A stretch of 64,000 nucleotides of DNA from Denitrovibrio sp. (GCA_002869145.1 PKTM01000002.1:1-64000); one strand, 5' to 3'. Counted from the first letter of the stretch, positions 34,996 to 43,478 are shown. The notes: generated from the letters alone by a model not told the origin. Translations and numbers: made by a program.

Positions 34996-36831
34996 ATGAG
35001 CTTGCGTATCATTTTTTGTGTCACTGCTTTCTTGATTTGCGTTTTGTGCAGCACCTCTGCTTTTGCCTATCCTGTGAAGATTACAAACGGAAAAGATTCG
35101 GTGAACATCGGGTTATCTGTTGAATACTTCGAAGATAAGCATTCGTCTTTGACTCTTAAGGATATTATCAAACTTAATAATAATAATAAATTCAGCACTA
35201 CCACCAAAGTACCGCTAAATTTTGGATATTCCAAAGCCACTTACTGGGTCAGTTTCTCTGTTTTGGGTGATACCTACTCAGATTCTGGGTGGCTGCTGGA
35301 TCTGCCTTATGCTCCGCTGGATTACATTACCCTTTATATACCCAACGGAAAAGGCGACTATATTGAATATAGAAACGGCGATAAGGTGCCTTTTGCAGTG
35401 AAACATATAGAGTATAAAAATGCTGTTTTTCTTCTTGGACAAAATCTGATTCCTTATCAGGAATATTACATTAGGGTTTCATCTGAGGGTTCCATAAACG
35501 TGCCACTTTTTCTTTGGACTGGGGCAGGTTTTGCAGAGCATATTAATATTGTTCAAAGTGCAATGGGGATGTATTTCGGTATATTGATGGCACTTGCGAT
35601 CTATAATCTGTTTTTGTATGCATCTGTCCGAGACAGGGATTTTGCCTTATGCTCATTTGCAATAATCAGCTATACACTTGTACAGGGCAGTTATTACGGC
35701 TTAGCCGGTCAGTTTCTATGGCCGAATCTAATCTGGTGGTCAAACATATCACTGCTCATTTTTGCAATCCTGCTATTTTTCTCTATTGCTGTTTTTACAC
35801 GTTCTTTTTTAAATTTAATTCATAACTCAAAGAGATTTTATAAAATATTATCTTTCTTTATATATTTTTACGCAGCACTTTTTCCAGGCTCATTTCTCCT
35901 TGGGTATCGGGTGGCAAGTATAATAACGGCAACAATGGGCATAATACTCATTCTTTTTGTTTTTATGGCGGCTCTTTTTGTTTATGCACGCGGTTATAAA
36001 CCAGCAAGGTTCATGCTTCTGGCATGGACTGTATTTCTTATGGGTATGCTTCTTCTTCTTCTGAAGCTGCTTGGTGTTTTGCCACATGTTTTTATCACCG
36101 AGTATTCAGTACACATAGGTTTCATTCTTAACAGTATGCTTCTCTCTTTTGCACTTTCTGACAAAGTAAATATGCTCAGACAAGAGAAAGATCAGGCACA
36201 GCAGGAAGCTCTTGCACATCTGGAAGAATCAGAAAAGATGAAGACTATCTTTTTGGAGGAGACAGAAAAGCTTGTAGACGAGCGCACAATGGAGCTGGAA
36301 AATGTTAATGCTAAACTTATGGAGTTGGCCTCCATAGATGTACTGACAGGGCTCTCCAACAGGCGTGTTTTTAACGAGGGCATCGAGAAAGAGTTCAAAA
36401 GAGCCAAAAGGGTTGAAGCTGAGATATCTATTATTATAGTGGATGTGGATTATTTCAAAAACTATAACGATTATTACGGGCATCTGAAAGGCGATGTAGT
36501 TCTGGCTGAACTGGCAGAGATTTTCAGATTCTCAACTAACAGATCTACAGACATCCTGGCCAGATACGGCGGGGAGGAGTTTGCGCTTGTACTGTCTGAT
36601 ACAAATGAAGAGGGGGCTATGATGATAGCTGAGTCACTGAGAGAGAAAGTCGAAAAAGCTCGTATCTCTCATAAAGTGTCCCCTATTGGATTTGTTACCG
36701 TAAGCTGCGGTGTGGCCAGCTTAAAACCTTCTATGCAGGACAGATTAGAGGATTTTATCAACATGGCTGATCAGGCACTTTATAAAGCAAAGAATGCCGG
36801 GCGAAATAAAGTCATAAAAAGCTCATTGTGA
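34996..36831 (+). CDS. 7TMR-DISM sensor with diguanylate cyclase (GGDEF) domain
   Basis: A 611-residue protein. A signal-like N-terminus is followed by a 7TMR-DISMED2-type extracellular domain (~25-175; FGYSKATYWVSFSV, YYIRVSSEGSINVPLFLW). Seven helices cover ~180-385, then a coiled coil, then a GGDEF domain with intact GGEEF and the RxxD inhibition site five residues earlier (RSTD). It should make cyclic di-GMP in response to a periplasmic ligand, perhaps a carbohydrate given the DISM fold. ATG 34996 is chosen; GTG 34981 is an alternative. No strong ribosome site is seen. No feature was seen in 34889-34980. Confidence 0.9.
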   Translation: MSLRIIFCVTAFLICVLCSTSAFAYPVKITNGKDSVNIGLSVEYFEDKHSSLTLKDIIKLNNNNKFSTTTKVPLNFGYSKATYWVSFSVLGDTYSDSGWLLDLPYAPLDYITLYIPNGKGDYIEYRNGDKVPFAVKHIEYKNAVFLLGQNLIPYQEYYIRVSSEGSINVPLFLWTGAGFAEHINIVQSAMGMYFGILMALAIYNLFLYASVRDRDFALCSFAIISYTLVQGSYYGLAGQFLWPNLIWWSNISLLIFAILLFFSIAVFTRSFLNLIHNSKRFYKILSFFIYFYAALFPGSFLLGYRVASIITATMGIILILFVFMAALFVYARGYKPARFMLLAWTVFLMGMLLLLLKLLGVLPHVFITEYSVHIGFILNSMLLSFALSDKVNMLRQEKDQAQQEALAHLEESEKMKTIFLEETEKLVDERTMELENVNAKLMELASIDVLTGLSNRRVFNEGIEKEFKRAKRVEAEISIIIVDVDYFKNYNDYYGHLKGDVVLAELAEIFRFSTNRSTDILARYGGEEFALVLSDTNEEGAMMIAESLREKVEKARISHKVSPIGFVTVSCGVASLKPSMQDRLEDFINMADQALYKAKNAGRNKVIKSSL

Positions 36832-36833
36832 GA

Positions 36834-37604
36834 CTAGTGCCTCAGAAACATTTCGTAAAGCGTTAGTACTATTTCAACAACAATAAGTATTACAATGTAC
36901 CACTCAACTCTAAGTGAGTGTGTTCTGTTTATAAGCTCTAGCTGTGTCTCCGCTGTGTTGGTTATCAGTTCCAGCTTTTTCTGAAGTGCGGAGTTTCTTT
37001 CGGCTATCTCAAATTCGTCTTCCAGTTTATGGAAAAACTTCTCAAGCTCCGGATGATCCCATAAAGTTTCAGGTTTTTCATGCACTTCAACCCTGCCTAC
37101 CATTATCTGTTGAATGAGTAGTGTCGCACCTATCCTGTGTGTGAGTTCTTTTGACTTTATCTTCTGGCTTCTGCCTTTCATCAGTTGTCTGGCAAGAGGT
37201 TCTATCTCAGTGAATACCTCTGACATGGCTGTTTCGTACCGGTCCAGCATTACACTTTTTGCCATTATGTCGGCCATAACAAGAACATGCTCACGGCTGA
37301 GAGACTTCAGTCTTATCTGTTCGTTGTCTATAATGTCTTCTTTGCCGCCAATGGTAATGTGAATATTTTCAGACAGCTGAGAGCTGAGCGGTGAATCCAT
37401 GAAAGGAGTTATCTCAGAGAGAATGTCTGAGCGTTCCTTGTCGTTTATCCCTATGGTGACAACGACTCCGAAACGGAAGATAACAACCCACTGGTTTTCC
37501 CCTAAGTTAAAGCTGGAAGGGAGATAAGACGTCCTTTGACCAAGCTCTATCCCTTTTGTTCTCATCTTTTCGCTAACACATACGGCTGACATTAATAACT
37601 GCAT
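36834..37604 (-). CDS. DUF155/RMD1-family protein with C-terminal membrane helix
   Basis: A 256-residue protein matching the RMD1/SIF/YagE-type DUF155 pattern: NQWVVIFRFGVVVTIG near residue 40, a helical middle (SREHVLVMADIMAKSVMLDRYE), TLWDHPELEKFFHKLEDEF, and a final hydrophobic helix (WYIVILIVVEIVLTLYEMFL). Eukaryotic members are mitochondrial inner-membrane proteins linked to translation; the bacterial function is unknown. GAGGTG lies 4 nt before the ATG. It is convergent with the 7TMR-GGDEF gene, with only 2 bp between the stops. Confidence 0.75.
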   Translation of the reverse strand: MQLLMSAVCVSEKMRTKGIELGQRTSYLPSSFNLGENQWVVIFRFGVVVTIGINDKERSDILSEITPFMDSPLSSQLSENIHITIGGKEDIIDNEQIRLKSLSREHVLVMADIMAKSVMLDRYETAMSEVFTEIEPLARQLMKGRSQKIKSKELTHRIGATLLIQQIMVGRVEVHEKPETLWDHPELEKFFHKLEDEFEIAERNSALQKKLELITNTAETQLELINRTHSLRVEWYIVILIVVEIVLTLYEMFLRH

Positions 37605-37677
37605 TTTGCACCTCAGCTATAATATATACTATTCCATCTAAATAAGAAGAAGAACGTTACAGAGTGTAGGGGATAAA

Positions 37678-37732
37678 AAAAGAACGCCCCCGGCATGACT
37701 CGAACATGCGACACCTTGATTAGGAATCAAGT
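37678..37732. repeat. Left direct repeat of a tRNA-Arg island (3' fragment of tRNA-Arg)
   Basis: Fifty-five bases identical to 40446-40500. They cover the 3' half of tRNA-Arg on the minus strand, from the anticodon arm through the T arm and acceptor, plus a few downstream bases. The 5' half of the tRNA is missing here, so this is an attachment-site duplicate, not a working tRNA. Confidence 0.92.
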
Positions 37733-37834
37733 TGTTTATCTGGTTGTTCCTTTTATTATTAAACTTAGGCTTCCAACTCTGCAAACTTAATGTTAAGCTT
37801 AGTAAATGTGTACTAACATTACGAGGTGTAAATT

Positions 37835-38581
37835 ATGGAAAATATAAATAATCATAAATTAAAAAGAGATATTCCTTCTGGTGTTAAAAGAGAGGTCAGA
37901 CAAAGGTGTGGGTTTGGCTGTGTGGTCTGTGGTAACGCATTTATTGAATATGAGCATATGGATCCTGAGTTTAAGGATGCTGTTAAGCATGACGCTATGT
38001 GTATTACTTTGCTTTGTCCTACGTGCCATGGTTTAGTGTCGAGTAAGTTTTGGTCAAAACAGAAAATTATTGAATGTGATAAATATCCTTTTTGTAAAAA
38101 TAGTAATACTGCAAGGTCAGTGCTTAGCTCTTTTTCTGAATCTCCAACGGTAGTTTTCGCTGGTATTGAGATAAGGAATTGTAAAAGCCTGATTAATGTA
38201 AACGATGTATCGATTTTGAGTATAAAAGAACCGGAAGAGGGGAGTAATGTTTACCGTTTAAGTGGAATTTTCCATAATTCAGCAGGGAATAAAAGTTTAG
38301 TTATAGTTGATAACGAGTGGATGATTAATAATGATAATTGTGATGTTGATGTTTCTGGAGGCTGCATTACTATTAGAGAGGGCTTGCGTAGAATATCTTT
38401 AAAAATTTGCATTGAAGAAAATAATCGGCTTGTTGTTGAAAATATTGATATGTCGATAGATGGAGTGGTGTTAAAAGGTGGCAGGGATGAACTAGAATTA
38501 TCTATTAATGGTGTAAAAAATAATATATTTGGTGGTCGTATTGAAAATTGTATGTGTGGTATTAGTTTAAGAAGTGTTTAA
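37835..38581 (+). CDS. HNH-motif protein in the tRNA-Arg island
   Basis: A 248-residue protein. The N-terminal part carries a zinc-binding HNH-type signature: CGFGCVVCG, then YEHMDPEF, then LLCPTCHGLVSSKFWSKQ. Cys pairs frame the His of the presumed nuclease centre. Residues ~110-248 are beta-rich and match nothing I recognise. Phage and defence loci often encode such proteins; target specificity cannot be inferred. The ribosome site is GAGGTG upstream of ATG 37835. Low-GC codon use (many AAT, GAT, TTA) fits recent acquisition. Confidence 0.75.
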   Translation: MENINNHKLKRDIPSGVKREVRQRCGFGCVVCGNAFIEYEHMDPEFKDAVKHDAMCITLLCPTCHGLVSSKFWSKQKIIECDKYPFCKNSNTARSVLSSFSESPTVVFAGIEIRNCKSLINVNDVSILSIKEPEEGSNVYRLSGIFHNSAGNKSLVIVDNEWMINNDNCDVDVSGGCITIREGLRRISLKICIEENNRLVVENIDMSIDGVVLKGGRDELELSINGVKNNIFGGRIENCMCGISLRSV

Positions 38582-38638
38582 AAACATACCATTATTTGCT
38601 GTGATTTTATTGTATTGTGTTTAATTTATTTTACTTAG

Positions 38639-38755
38639 AGGTACTTTCCTGATGCAGAGTGCGAGCTTCTCCGTGTGAACGATGGGGACGCAATCACCCT
38701 TCGGGATATTGGCAGGGGTAAATATTTCCGTGTCGTGGCGGACGTGTGGGCATGA
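38639..38755 (+). pseudogene. Remnant of a thermonuclease-like (SNase) gene, copy 1
   Basis: Between stop codons the frame reads RYFPDAECELLRVNDGDAIT, then GRGKYFRVVADVWA and TGA. It is an N-terminal SNase-like segment, with no start codon and no downstream catalytic part. A similar segment occurs at 40065-40316. The rest of the 38582-38845 gap shows nothing else. Confidence 0.6.
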
Positions 38756-38845
38756 GATCAGTTTCAAGATGTGCCGAGTTCAAAGTGAGAAAGTTTCAGT
38801 CTTAAACATATAGTGTTTTAATAAGTGATATAAGAGAGGTGTAAT

Positions 38846-39841
38846 GTGGCTGGAGATGTAAATATTTTTTCTATGAGTAGCTCCGATGCTGGTGAAGCAG
38901 GTAACAGATTTTTGAACAGTGTGAAGCGTAAGTTACTTGGAGACAAAAAGAAACACCAATCATCTGATTATCATATGAAGGTGTATGATATTATTAAACA
39001 GATTGTTTGCTATAATCAGGGCAAAATTTTAGAATTTAATTTTGAACTTAGCAATAAACACAGAATAATGAGAGATGTTTTAACAGAATATAAGGGTGAT
39101 TCAACAGATGCAAACAAGCAAAAGTTGAACGATGCTCGTTCTGTATTATTAAACTACATAGGTATAGAGACTGTTAATATATATAAAGTTAATATAGGTT
39201 TTTTGAAAACGTACTACAAAATGAGAGATATAGAAAATATTCCACGATGTTGTATAAAAACAGTTTCAGCATCTAAAGATAGAATTGTCGACAACTACCG
39301 AGACCATGACGCTTATAAGGGTGAAAATATGGCCTCAAGTGCTATTGACGAAAATACTGGTTTTAGTCAAGTGTTAAATACAGGGGTATACTATCTTGAG
39401 AATAACATCCCGGAAAAAGCAATTGCCGGGTATTATAAAAACCCAAGACTTAATAATGAGAGGGTCAGGCGATATAAAAAAAGTAACAGAAATGGGGAAG
39501 GAGTTGATCATGAATGGGTGCACTGTTGGGACGGTCAAGACCCGACAGATTATAAAGCTTGTTATAAATCTACGCTAATAATACCAATGACTCTCATGAA
39601 TAACAATGACTTGCCTTCAGGTTTTATGGATAAAATAGCGAAAGGACACAAGAGTAAACGAACCAACTGGGGATTTGTTTGTCTAGATAGTATTAAAGAA
39701 GGCTTTTTTTTGGACGATATAGATGTTAATATAGGATATATAGTTGCAGACATGCTTTCAATGTATTATATAAAGAGTTATATATATACAGACACCTCTA
39801 GAACCTACAACGAAGCAACAACTTTTTTAAGGAGTAAGTAA
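38846..39841 (+). CDS. Uncharacterised 331-residue island protein, possible GAF-like domain
   Basis: I do not recognise the family firmly. There is no signal peptide or membrane helix. The N-terminal ~100 residues are charged and helical. The C-terminal ~200 residues show a faint GAF-like pattern: YKSTLIIPMTLMNN (strand and loop), then NWGFVCLDSIKEGFF, then a closing helix IGYIVADMLSMYYI. Its start is GTG 38846 after an AGAGGTG ribosome site, and its stop overlaps the next start (TAATG). A sensor or effector role in a two-gene system is a hypothesis from the coupling. Confidence 0.6.
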   Translation: MAGDVNIFSMSSSDAGEAGNRFLNSVKRKLLGDKKKHQSSDYHMKVYDIIKQIVCYNQGKILEFNFELSNKHRIMRDVLTEYKGDSTDANKQKLNDARSVLLNYIGIETVNIYKVNIGFLKTYYKMRDIENIPRCCIKTVSASKDRIVDNYRDHDAYKGENMASSAIDENTGFSQVLNTGVYYLENNIPEKAIAGYYKNPRLNNERVRRYKKSNRNGEGVDHEWVHCWDGQDPTDYKACYKSTLIIPMTLMNNNDLPSGFMDKIAKGHKSKRTNWGFVCLDSIKEGFFLDDIDVNIGYIVADMLSMYYIKSYIYTDTSRTYNEATTFLRSK

Positions 39842-40032
39842 TGAGTTATGTAAGATGTGAATCTGACGGGTCTTGTTATTTAGTTTCAGCAGGAGCTAAT
39901 GAAAGGCCTAGTGATGTCGCAGGAGTTAATTCAGAAGTGGTTGAGCGAATTCAGTATTATTCAAGCCTATCTAACAAGGAAGATAAAGAACTGGAAAAAC
40001 AAAAATTAGACCAAAAGTCTAGAGATAAATAA
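39841..40032 (+). CDS. Small 63-residue partner protein, unknown function
   Basis: It starts in a one-base overlap with the 331-residue protein and has AAGGAG upstream, so translation is coupled. The product is hydrophilic, with a Cys pair near the N-terminus (VRCESDGSCYLV) and a Glu/Lys-rich helical tail (NKEDKELEKQKLDQ). A terminator follows. It may be an antitoxin or regulatory partner, but nothing in the sequence decides that. Confidence 0.6.
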   Translation: MSYVRCESDGSCYLVSAGANERPSDVAGVNSEVVERIQYYSSLSNKEDKELEKQKLDQKSRDK

Positions 40033-40038
40033 ACGTTA

Positions 40039-40063
40039 GGCGGCTCTTCTGGGTCGCCTTTTC
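40039..40063 (+). terminator. Rho-independent terminator of the island gene pair
   Basis: GGCGGC (40039-40044) pairs with GTCGCC (40053-40058), including one G-T pair, and is followed by TTTTCT. Confidence 0.75.
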
Positions 40064-40064
40064 T

Positions 40065-40316
40065 ATGCTATTGTTACCCATTTGTAAACCTATCCTTTTA
40101 ACCATTTTCCTGTTAGTGTCAATATTCGCATCCGCTGAACGCTTTTATCCTGATATAGAGTGCGAGCTTATACGGGTGATAAACGGCGACACAATAGTCT
40201 GTAACATTCAAGACTGGGGATTGTTGGGTCAGGGAAAATACTTTCGCCTCGTCGCTCACGTCTATACCCGCTCCGAAAATGGTGATCGTTTCACCCGTGT
40301 CTGGCCGCATAAATAG
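40065..40316 (+). pseudogene. Truncated thermonuclease-like (SNase) gene, copy 2
   Basis: An open frame of 83 codons with a signal-like N-terminus (PILLTIFLLVSIFASA). It then has the first SNase strands (CELIRVINGDTIVCNI; GKYFRLVAHVYTR) and stops. SNase domains need ~120-140 residues, so the catalytic Arg and Glu region is absent. It parallels the remnant at 38639-38755: YPDIECELIRV versus FPDAECELLRV. I treat it as a decayed gene, although a short exported peptide cannot be excluded. Confidence 0.55.
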
Positions 40317-40445
40317 TTTTTTTATTTGGGTGCAGATTGGGTGCAAATGCACCCAAATGGATACGATTCTGAGCAATTCTAATCGATTTCATATAAATTA
40401 TTTTATCCTGATAAACTGCTGATTTTGTTATAGATTATTGATATT

Positions 40446-40500
40446 AAAAGAACGCCCCCGGCATGACTCGAACATGCGACACCTTGATTAGGAATCAAGT
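40446..40500. repeat. Right direct repeat of the tRNA-Arg island
   Basis: Identical over 55 bases to 37678-37732. It lies inside the intact tRNA-Arg and includes 7 bases beyond its 3' end. Confidence 0.92.
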
Positions 40501-40526
40501 GCTCTATCCTCCTGAGCTACGGGGGC
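40453..40526 (-). tRNA. tRNA-Arg (anticodon CCT)
   Basis: The minus strand folds as a complete cloverleaf: acceptor GCCCCCG/CGGGGGC, D arm with GCTC...GAGC, anticodon stem CTTGA/TCAAG with loop TTCCTAA, T arm GCATG-TTCGAGT-CATGC. Anticodon CCT is at 40490-40492. CCA is not encoded. It is the integration target of the adjoining island. Confidence 0.95.
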
Positions 40527-40647
40527 AGCAGAGAAAAAACTACTTGGTTGTATGTTCTTTGTCAAGATTTATATTATATAAGATTTTACTATGAAAAAGA
40601 TAATAAGATATATAATATTTATTATTATTAAAAAAAGAAGGATTGAT

Positions 40648-41325
40648 ATGAAATACCCGTACTTTCTTATGGATAAAGAGATACAGACAGCCCCAGTTGT
40701 GAAGCTTTCGGGACAGCCGCTTATTATAAACCTTGATGAGGCTATGGCCAGAGAGCTAATGAGTATGGAGGGCGATTCTGTAAAGATAAATGACTGGTTT
40801 GACAAAGTGATAAAAGAATCTGGCAAAAGCTGGGCTATGGGGTCTTATTTGGAAAACAGAGAATTGATACTCTCCCAATATGAGCACATGTCGATAGGCA
40901 AGAGATATTATCATCTTGGCATAGATATATGCGCTCCTGCCGGAACTCCTGTTTATGCGCCGCTTTTAGGTGTGGTGGAAGATGCTGATTATGAACCAGG
41001 CACAGGGAACTACGGCGGCTATGTAATTCTCAGACATGAAATAGGTGAGGTAGAGCCTTTTTACTCGCTTTATGGTCATATGAGTCTGGACAGTCTGCCG
41101 GAAAAAGGTTCTTTTATAAAAGCTGGCGAAGAGGTGGCGCTTATAGGTGACCTGCAAGAGAATGGCGGATGGAACCATCACACACATATTCAGATAATTA
41201 CCAGTAAAGGTAAAGAAAGAGGCTTTTTCTTTAAGGGTTATTGCTCTGAAAGTGATTTGAAAGAGATAGAAGAGCTTTGTCCTAATCCTATGTCATTGTT
41301 AACTGTGGGAGTTAATTCTTTATAA
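40648..41325 (+). CDS. M23-family (LytM-like) peptidase
   Basis: A 225-residue protein with the LytM metallopeptidase pattern: HLGIDICAPAGTPVYAPLLG (HxxxD zinc ligands), SLYGHMSLDSL and HHTHIQI (HxH). All expected zinc ligands are present, so it could be active, though no signal peptide or cell-wall-binding domain is seen. Similar single-domain proteins occur as cytosolic or unconventional members. ATG 40648 has an AGAAGGA ribosome site; the in-frame ATG at 40591 gives an implausible basic hydrophobic leader, though that leader might be a membrane segment. The 40317-40445 stretch before the tRNA shows nothing. Confidence 0.85.
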   Translation: MKYPYFLMDKEIQTAPVVKLSGQPLIINLDEAMARELMSMEGDSVKINDWFDKVIKESGKSWAMGSYLENRELILSQYEHMSIGKRYYHLGIDICAPAGTPVYAPLLGVVEDADYEPGTGNYGGYVILRHEIGEVEPFYSLYGHMSLDSLPEKGSFIKAGEEVALIGDLQENGGWNHHTHIQIITSKGKERGFFFKGYCSESDLKEIEELCPNPMSLLTVGVNSL

Positions 41326-41366
41326 ATTCCTACGAATGCACAAGTGAACACATGAGCAATCACTGA

Positions 41367-42272
41367 TTACTTGTCGGATTCTTCAACTCTGTTTCGGCCT
41401 TTCCTTTTTGCAGCATATAGGCCTTCATCTGCCATTTTAAGAAGAGTTACACGATTGTCACAATTTGCAGAATCCGCTATTCCGGCACTTATGGTTACAG
41501 AAACTGAAGATGCACCTTCTTCTATGGTCATCTGCTCTATCCGCTCCCTTAGCCTTTCTGCAACAAGGCGTGTCTGGTCTATGTTTTGGTCTGTGAGCAG
41601 ACAAACGAACTCTTCTCCGCCGTATCTTGCAAGAAAGTCTTCTGTGCGCAGGCAATCGCTGCAGGCACTCACCACATTTTGTAGAACTTTATCCCCAAAC
41701 TGATGACCGTATGTATCGTTTACTATCTTAAAAAAGTCCAGGTCAAACATTATAATGCCGAGAGGAATTCCTGTTCGTTTATGTCTGGCAAACTCTTCCT
41801 GTAGTCTTCTTTCAAATGCACGCCTATTGTATGCTCGAGTCAGTCCGTCTATATAGGTAAGTTCTTTCAGCTGTTTATCAAGCACGGCGTTTTCAGTTTC
41901 ATCATGAACATTTATCATTACATGATCCACTTCATCATCATCATTTCTAATAGGTATAAGGTAGCAGCTTTGCTGCATATGCGTGAAAAACGTAGAGTTT
42001 GAACCTTGTATTTTAAAAGGAAATAGATATTTGTGGAGTGTAGAAGATAAAAAAACCAGATTTCCAAAAGTGAAAACCGCTTTGCAGCCTCTGCTAAAAC
42101 TTTTTTTATCAAGTTCAGGGTAAACGTCAAAAATACTCTTACCGCGAACGTCTTCACAGGTTTTATTACTGTAAACAGTCATCCAGTTGTTCCATTCGGT
42201 GATACAAAAATCTTTATCAATTATGACTATACCAATATTTATGGATTCAAGTATCTGTGCACATTTGTTCAT
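41367..42272 (-). CDS. PAS-GGDEF diguanylate cyclase
   Basis: A 301-residue soluble protein. An N-terminal PAS domain (~1-130; ILESINIGIVIIDKDFCITEWN) is followed by a GGDEF domain. GGEEF is intact, with RxxD (RTED) five residues upstream for product inhibition. It should produce cyclic di-GMP under control of the PAS sensor. It overlaps the CheC-like gene by 4 bases, so PAS-GGDEF, CheC and CheY form one operon. Confidence 0.92.
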   Translation of the reverse strand: MNKCAQILESINIGIVIIDKDFCITEWNNWMTVYSNKTCEDVRGKSIFDVYPELDKKSFSRGCKAVFTFGNLVFLSSTLHKYLFPFKIQGSNSTFFTHMQQSCYLIPIRNDDDEVDHVMINVHDETENAVLDKQLKELTYIDGLTRAYNRRAFERRLQEEFARHKRTGIPLGIIMFDLDFFKIVNDTYGHQFGDKVLQNVVSACSDCLRTEDFLARYGGEEFVCLLTDQNIDQTRLVAERLRERIEQMTIEEGASSVSVTISAGIADSANCDNRVTLLKMADEGLYAAKRKGRNRVEESDK

Positions 42273-42904
42273 TCATAACTCTCAAAAAGTTTTGCAAGTG
42301 CATGTTTTATAGGTCCCACAGAACTCTGGTTGTTAACAAGAAAAAGGAAACCTTCCACAGATTTTTCACTTAAAAAGAAGCTTGTTTTCAGAATTATTGC
42401 GCAATCATCTCCTGAAAAGCGTCCTTTGAAAAATTTATCTCCAAACTCCTGACCAATAATAGCATGGGGTGGAGTATATATGACCGGTGATTTAAGAAGA
42501 TCAAAGAGCTTACTGACACAGGCACCAATAAGTATGTTACCTACTTCAGCAAGTATTTCTCTGTCTGCATCGGCAAAAAGTTCAAGTTCGTCTTCCTCAT
42601 CAAGGTGGAATAGGGATAGAAAATCACTCTCTGAACCGAACGGAAAGATAAGGAATGCAACTCCGCCTGCTTCACCTTTGTATGTTTGTTCGACAATATT
42701 ACATTTCGTGTTGATAGACAAGTCACCTGAGATGAAATCAGGCAGCTCTTGTATTTTTACAGTCTCTAGTTTTGGAAAGCTGAGAACAACTGATATGTCA
42801 ATTATTTCTGCAAGCTCTGCTGCTGCTTTGCCAAATGCGATATTCATCAGCTCTTGGAGTGCATCTGTTTCGTCTTCGGTGAAGAAAGATGATTTATTCG
42901 ACAT
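42269..42904 (-). CDS. CheC-like phosphatase
   Basis: A 211-residue protein with the two CheC half-site helices: DALQELMNIAFGKAAAELAEI at the N-terminus and DREILAEVGNILIGACVSKL in the middle. Each has the E...N pair used by CheC/CheX/FliY to hydrolyse CheY~P, and a Pro lies at the expected distance (SPVIYTPP). It is encoded between a CheY-like receiver and a diguanylate cyclase, so it may dephosphorylate that receiver outside classical chemotaxis. Confidence 0.82.
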   Translation of the reverse strand: MSNKSSFFTEDETDALQELMNIAFGKAAAELAEIIDISVVLSFPKLETVKIQELPDFISGDLSINTKCNIVEQTYKGEAGGVAFLIFPFGSESDFLSLFHLDEEDELELFADADREILAEVGNILIGACVSKLFDLLKSPVIYTPPHAIIGQEFGDKFFKGRFSGDDCAIILKTSFFLSEKSVEGFLFLVNNQSSVGPIKHALAKLFESYE

Positions 42905-42918
42905 AGAATACCTTTTAC

Positions 42919-43284
42919 CTATTTTAAAGTGTCTGCAAGTTCCTTAACAACGAAGCCGATAATTTCTTTGTTAGGTGGTTTTTTTATAAACTTGCGTGCG
43001 CCGAGTGCCATTATTCTTTCATACGTGGTTCTCTGAATATCAGCTGTAAGAATGTAAACAACAGCATTCTTGTTCATCTGCATGATCTTTGCGAGAGCTT
43101 CTTCTCCGCCCATTACAGGCATTGTGAGATCTAAAAAGACAAGGTCAGGCGCGAACTCCTGATATATATTAACACATTCGAGCCCGTTCTCGCACTCTTT
43201 GTATTCAATCTCAATGTCCTTCGGCAGGCTCTTTATCAAGAAAAAGCGTGCACTTTTCGAATCATCTACTATTAATATTTTCAT
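42919..43284 (-). CDS. CheY-like response regulator receiver
   Basis: A 121-residue stand-alone receiver domain: ILIVDDSKSARFFL (acidic pocket), DLVFLDLTMPVMGG with the phosphoacceptor Asp, VYILTAD (conserved Thr) and KKPP (conserved Lys). There is no output domain. ATG 43284 follows a GAGAAAG ribosome site by 9 nt; ATG 43290 is possible. It is first in the CheY-CheC-GGDEF operon. The partner kinase is not adjacent. Confidence 0.9.
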   Translation of the reverse strand: MKILIVDDSKSARFFLIKSLPKDIEIEYKECENGLECVNIYQEFAPDLVFLDLTMPVMGGEEALAKIMQMNKNAVVYILTADIQRTTYERIMALGARKFIKKPPNKEIIGFVVKELADTLK

Positions 43285-43478
43285 TTTCATTTTCTTTCTC
43301 AAAAATAACTATAATAAAAATATTGTTACACATAAATAGTATTTTATGCAAATATTTTTGCTATATAATTATTTTATTGGTCTTTTTTGAAGGTGACATT
43401 AATTCTTATATCTGGTATAAAAAATTCTCTCTAAAATATAAAATATCAGCAAAAAAACATACAAAAAGGTGCTTTTTT

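Larger units (their letters stand above)
37678..40500. mobile_element. Integrated genetic element of about 2.8 kb at tRNA-Arg(CCT)
   Basis: Perfect 55-bp direct repeats, one inside an intact tRNA and the other a truncated copy, are the classic footprint of site-specific integration. The interior is more AT-rich than its flanks. It carries an HNH protein, a 331-residue protein with a 63-residue partner and two thermonuclease-like remnants. No tyrosine or serine recombinase, replication or structural gene is present, so it is either mobilised in trans or the relic of a larger island. Confidence 0.85.

Noticed and set aside
40065-40316. Functional secreted thermonuclease
   Set aside because: Only the N-terminal strands of the SNase fold remain; the catalytic Arg/Glu region is missing.
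37678-40500. Prophage
   Set aside because: No integrase, capsid, replication or lysis genes; it is too short and only cargo-like genes are present.
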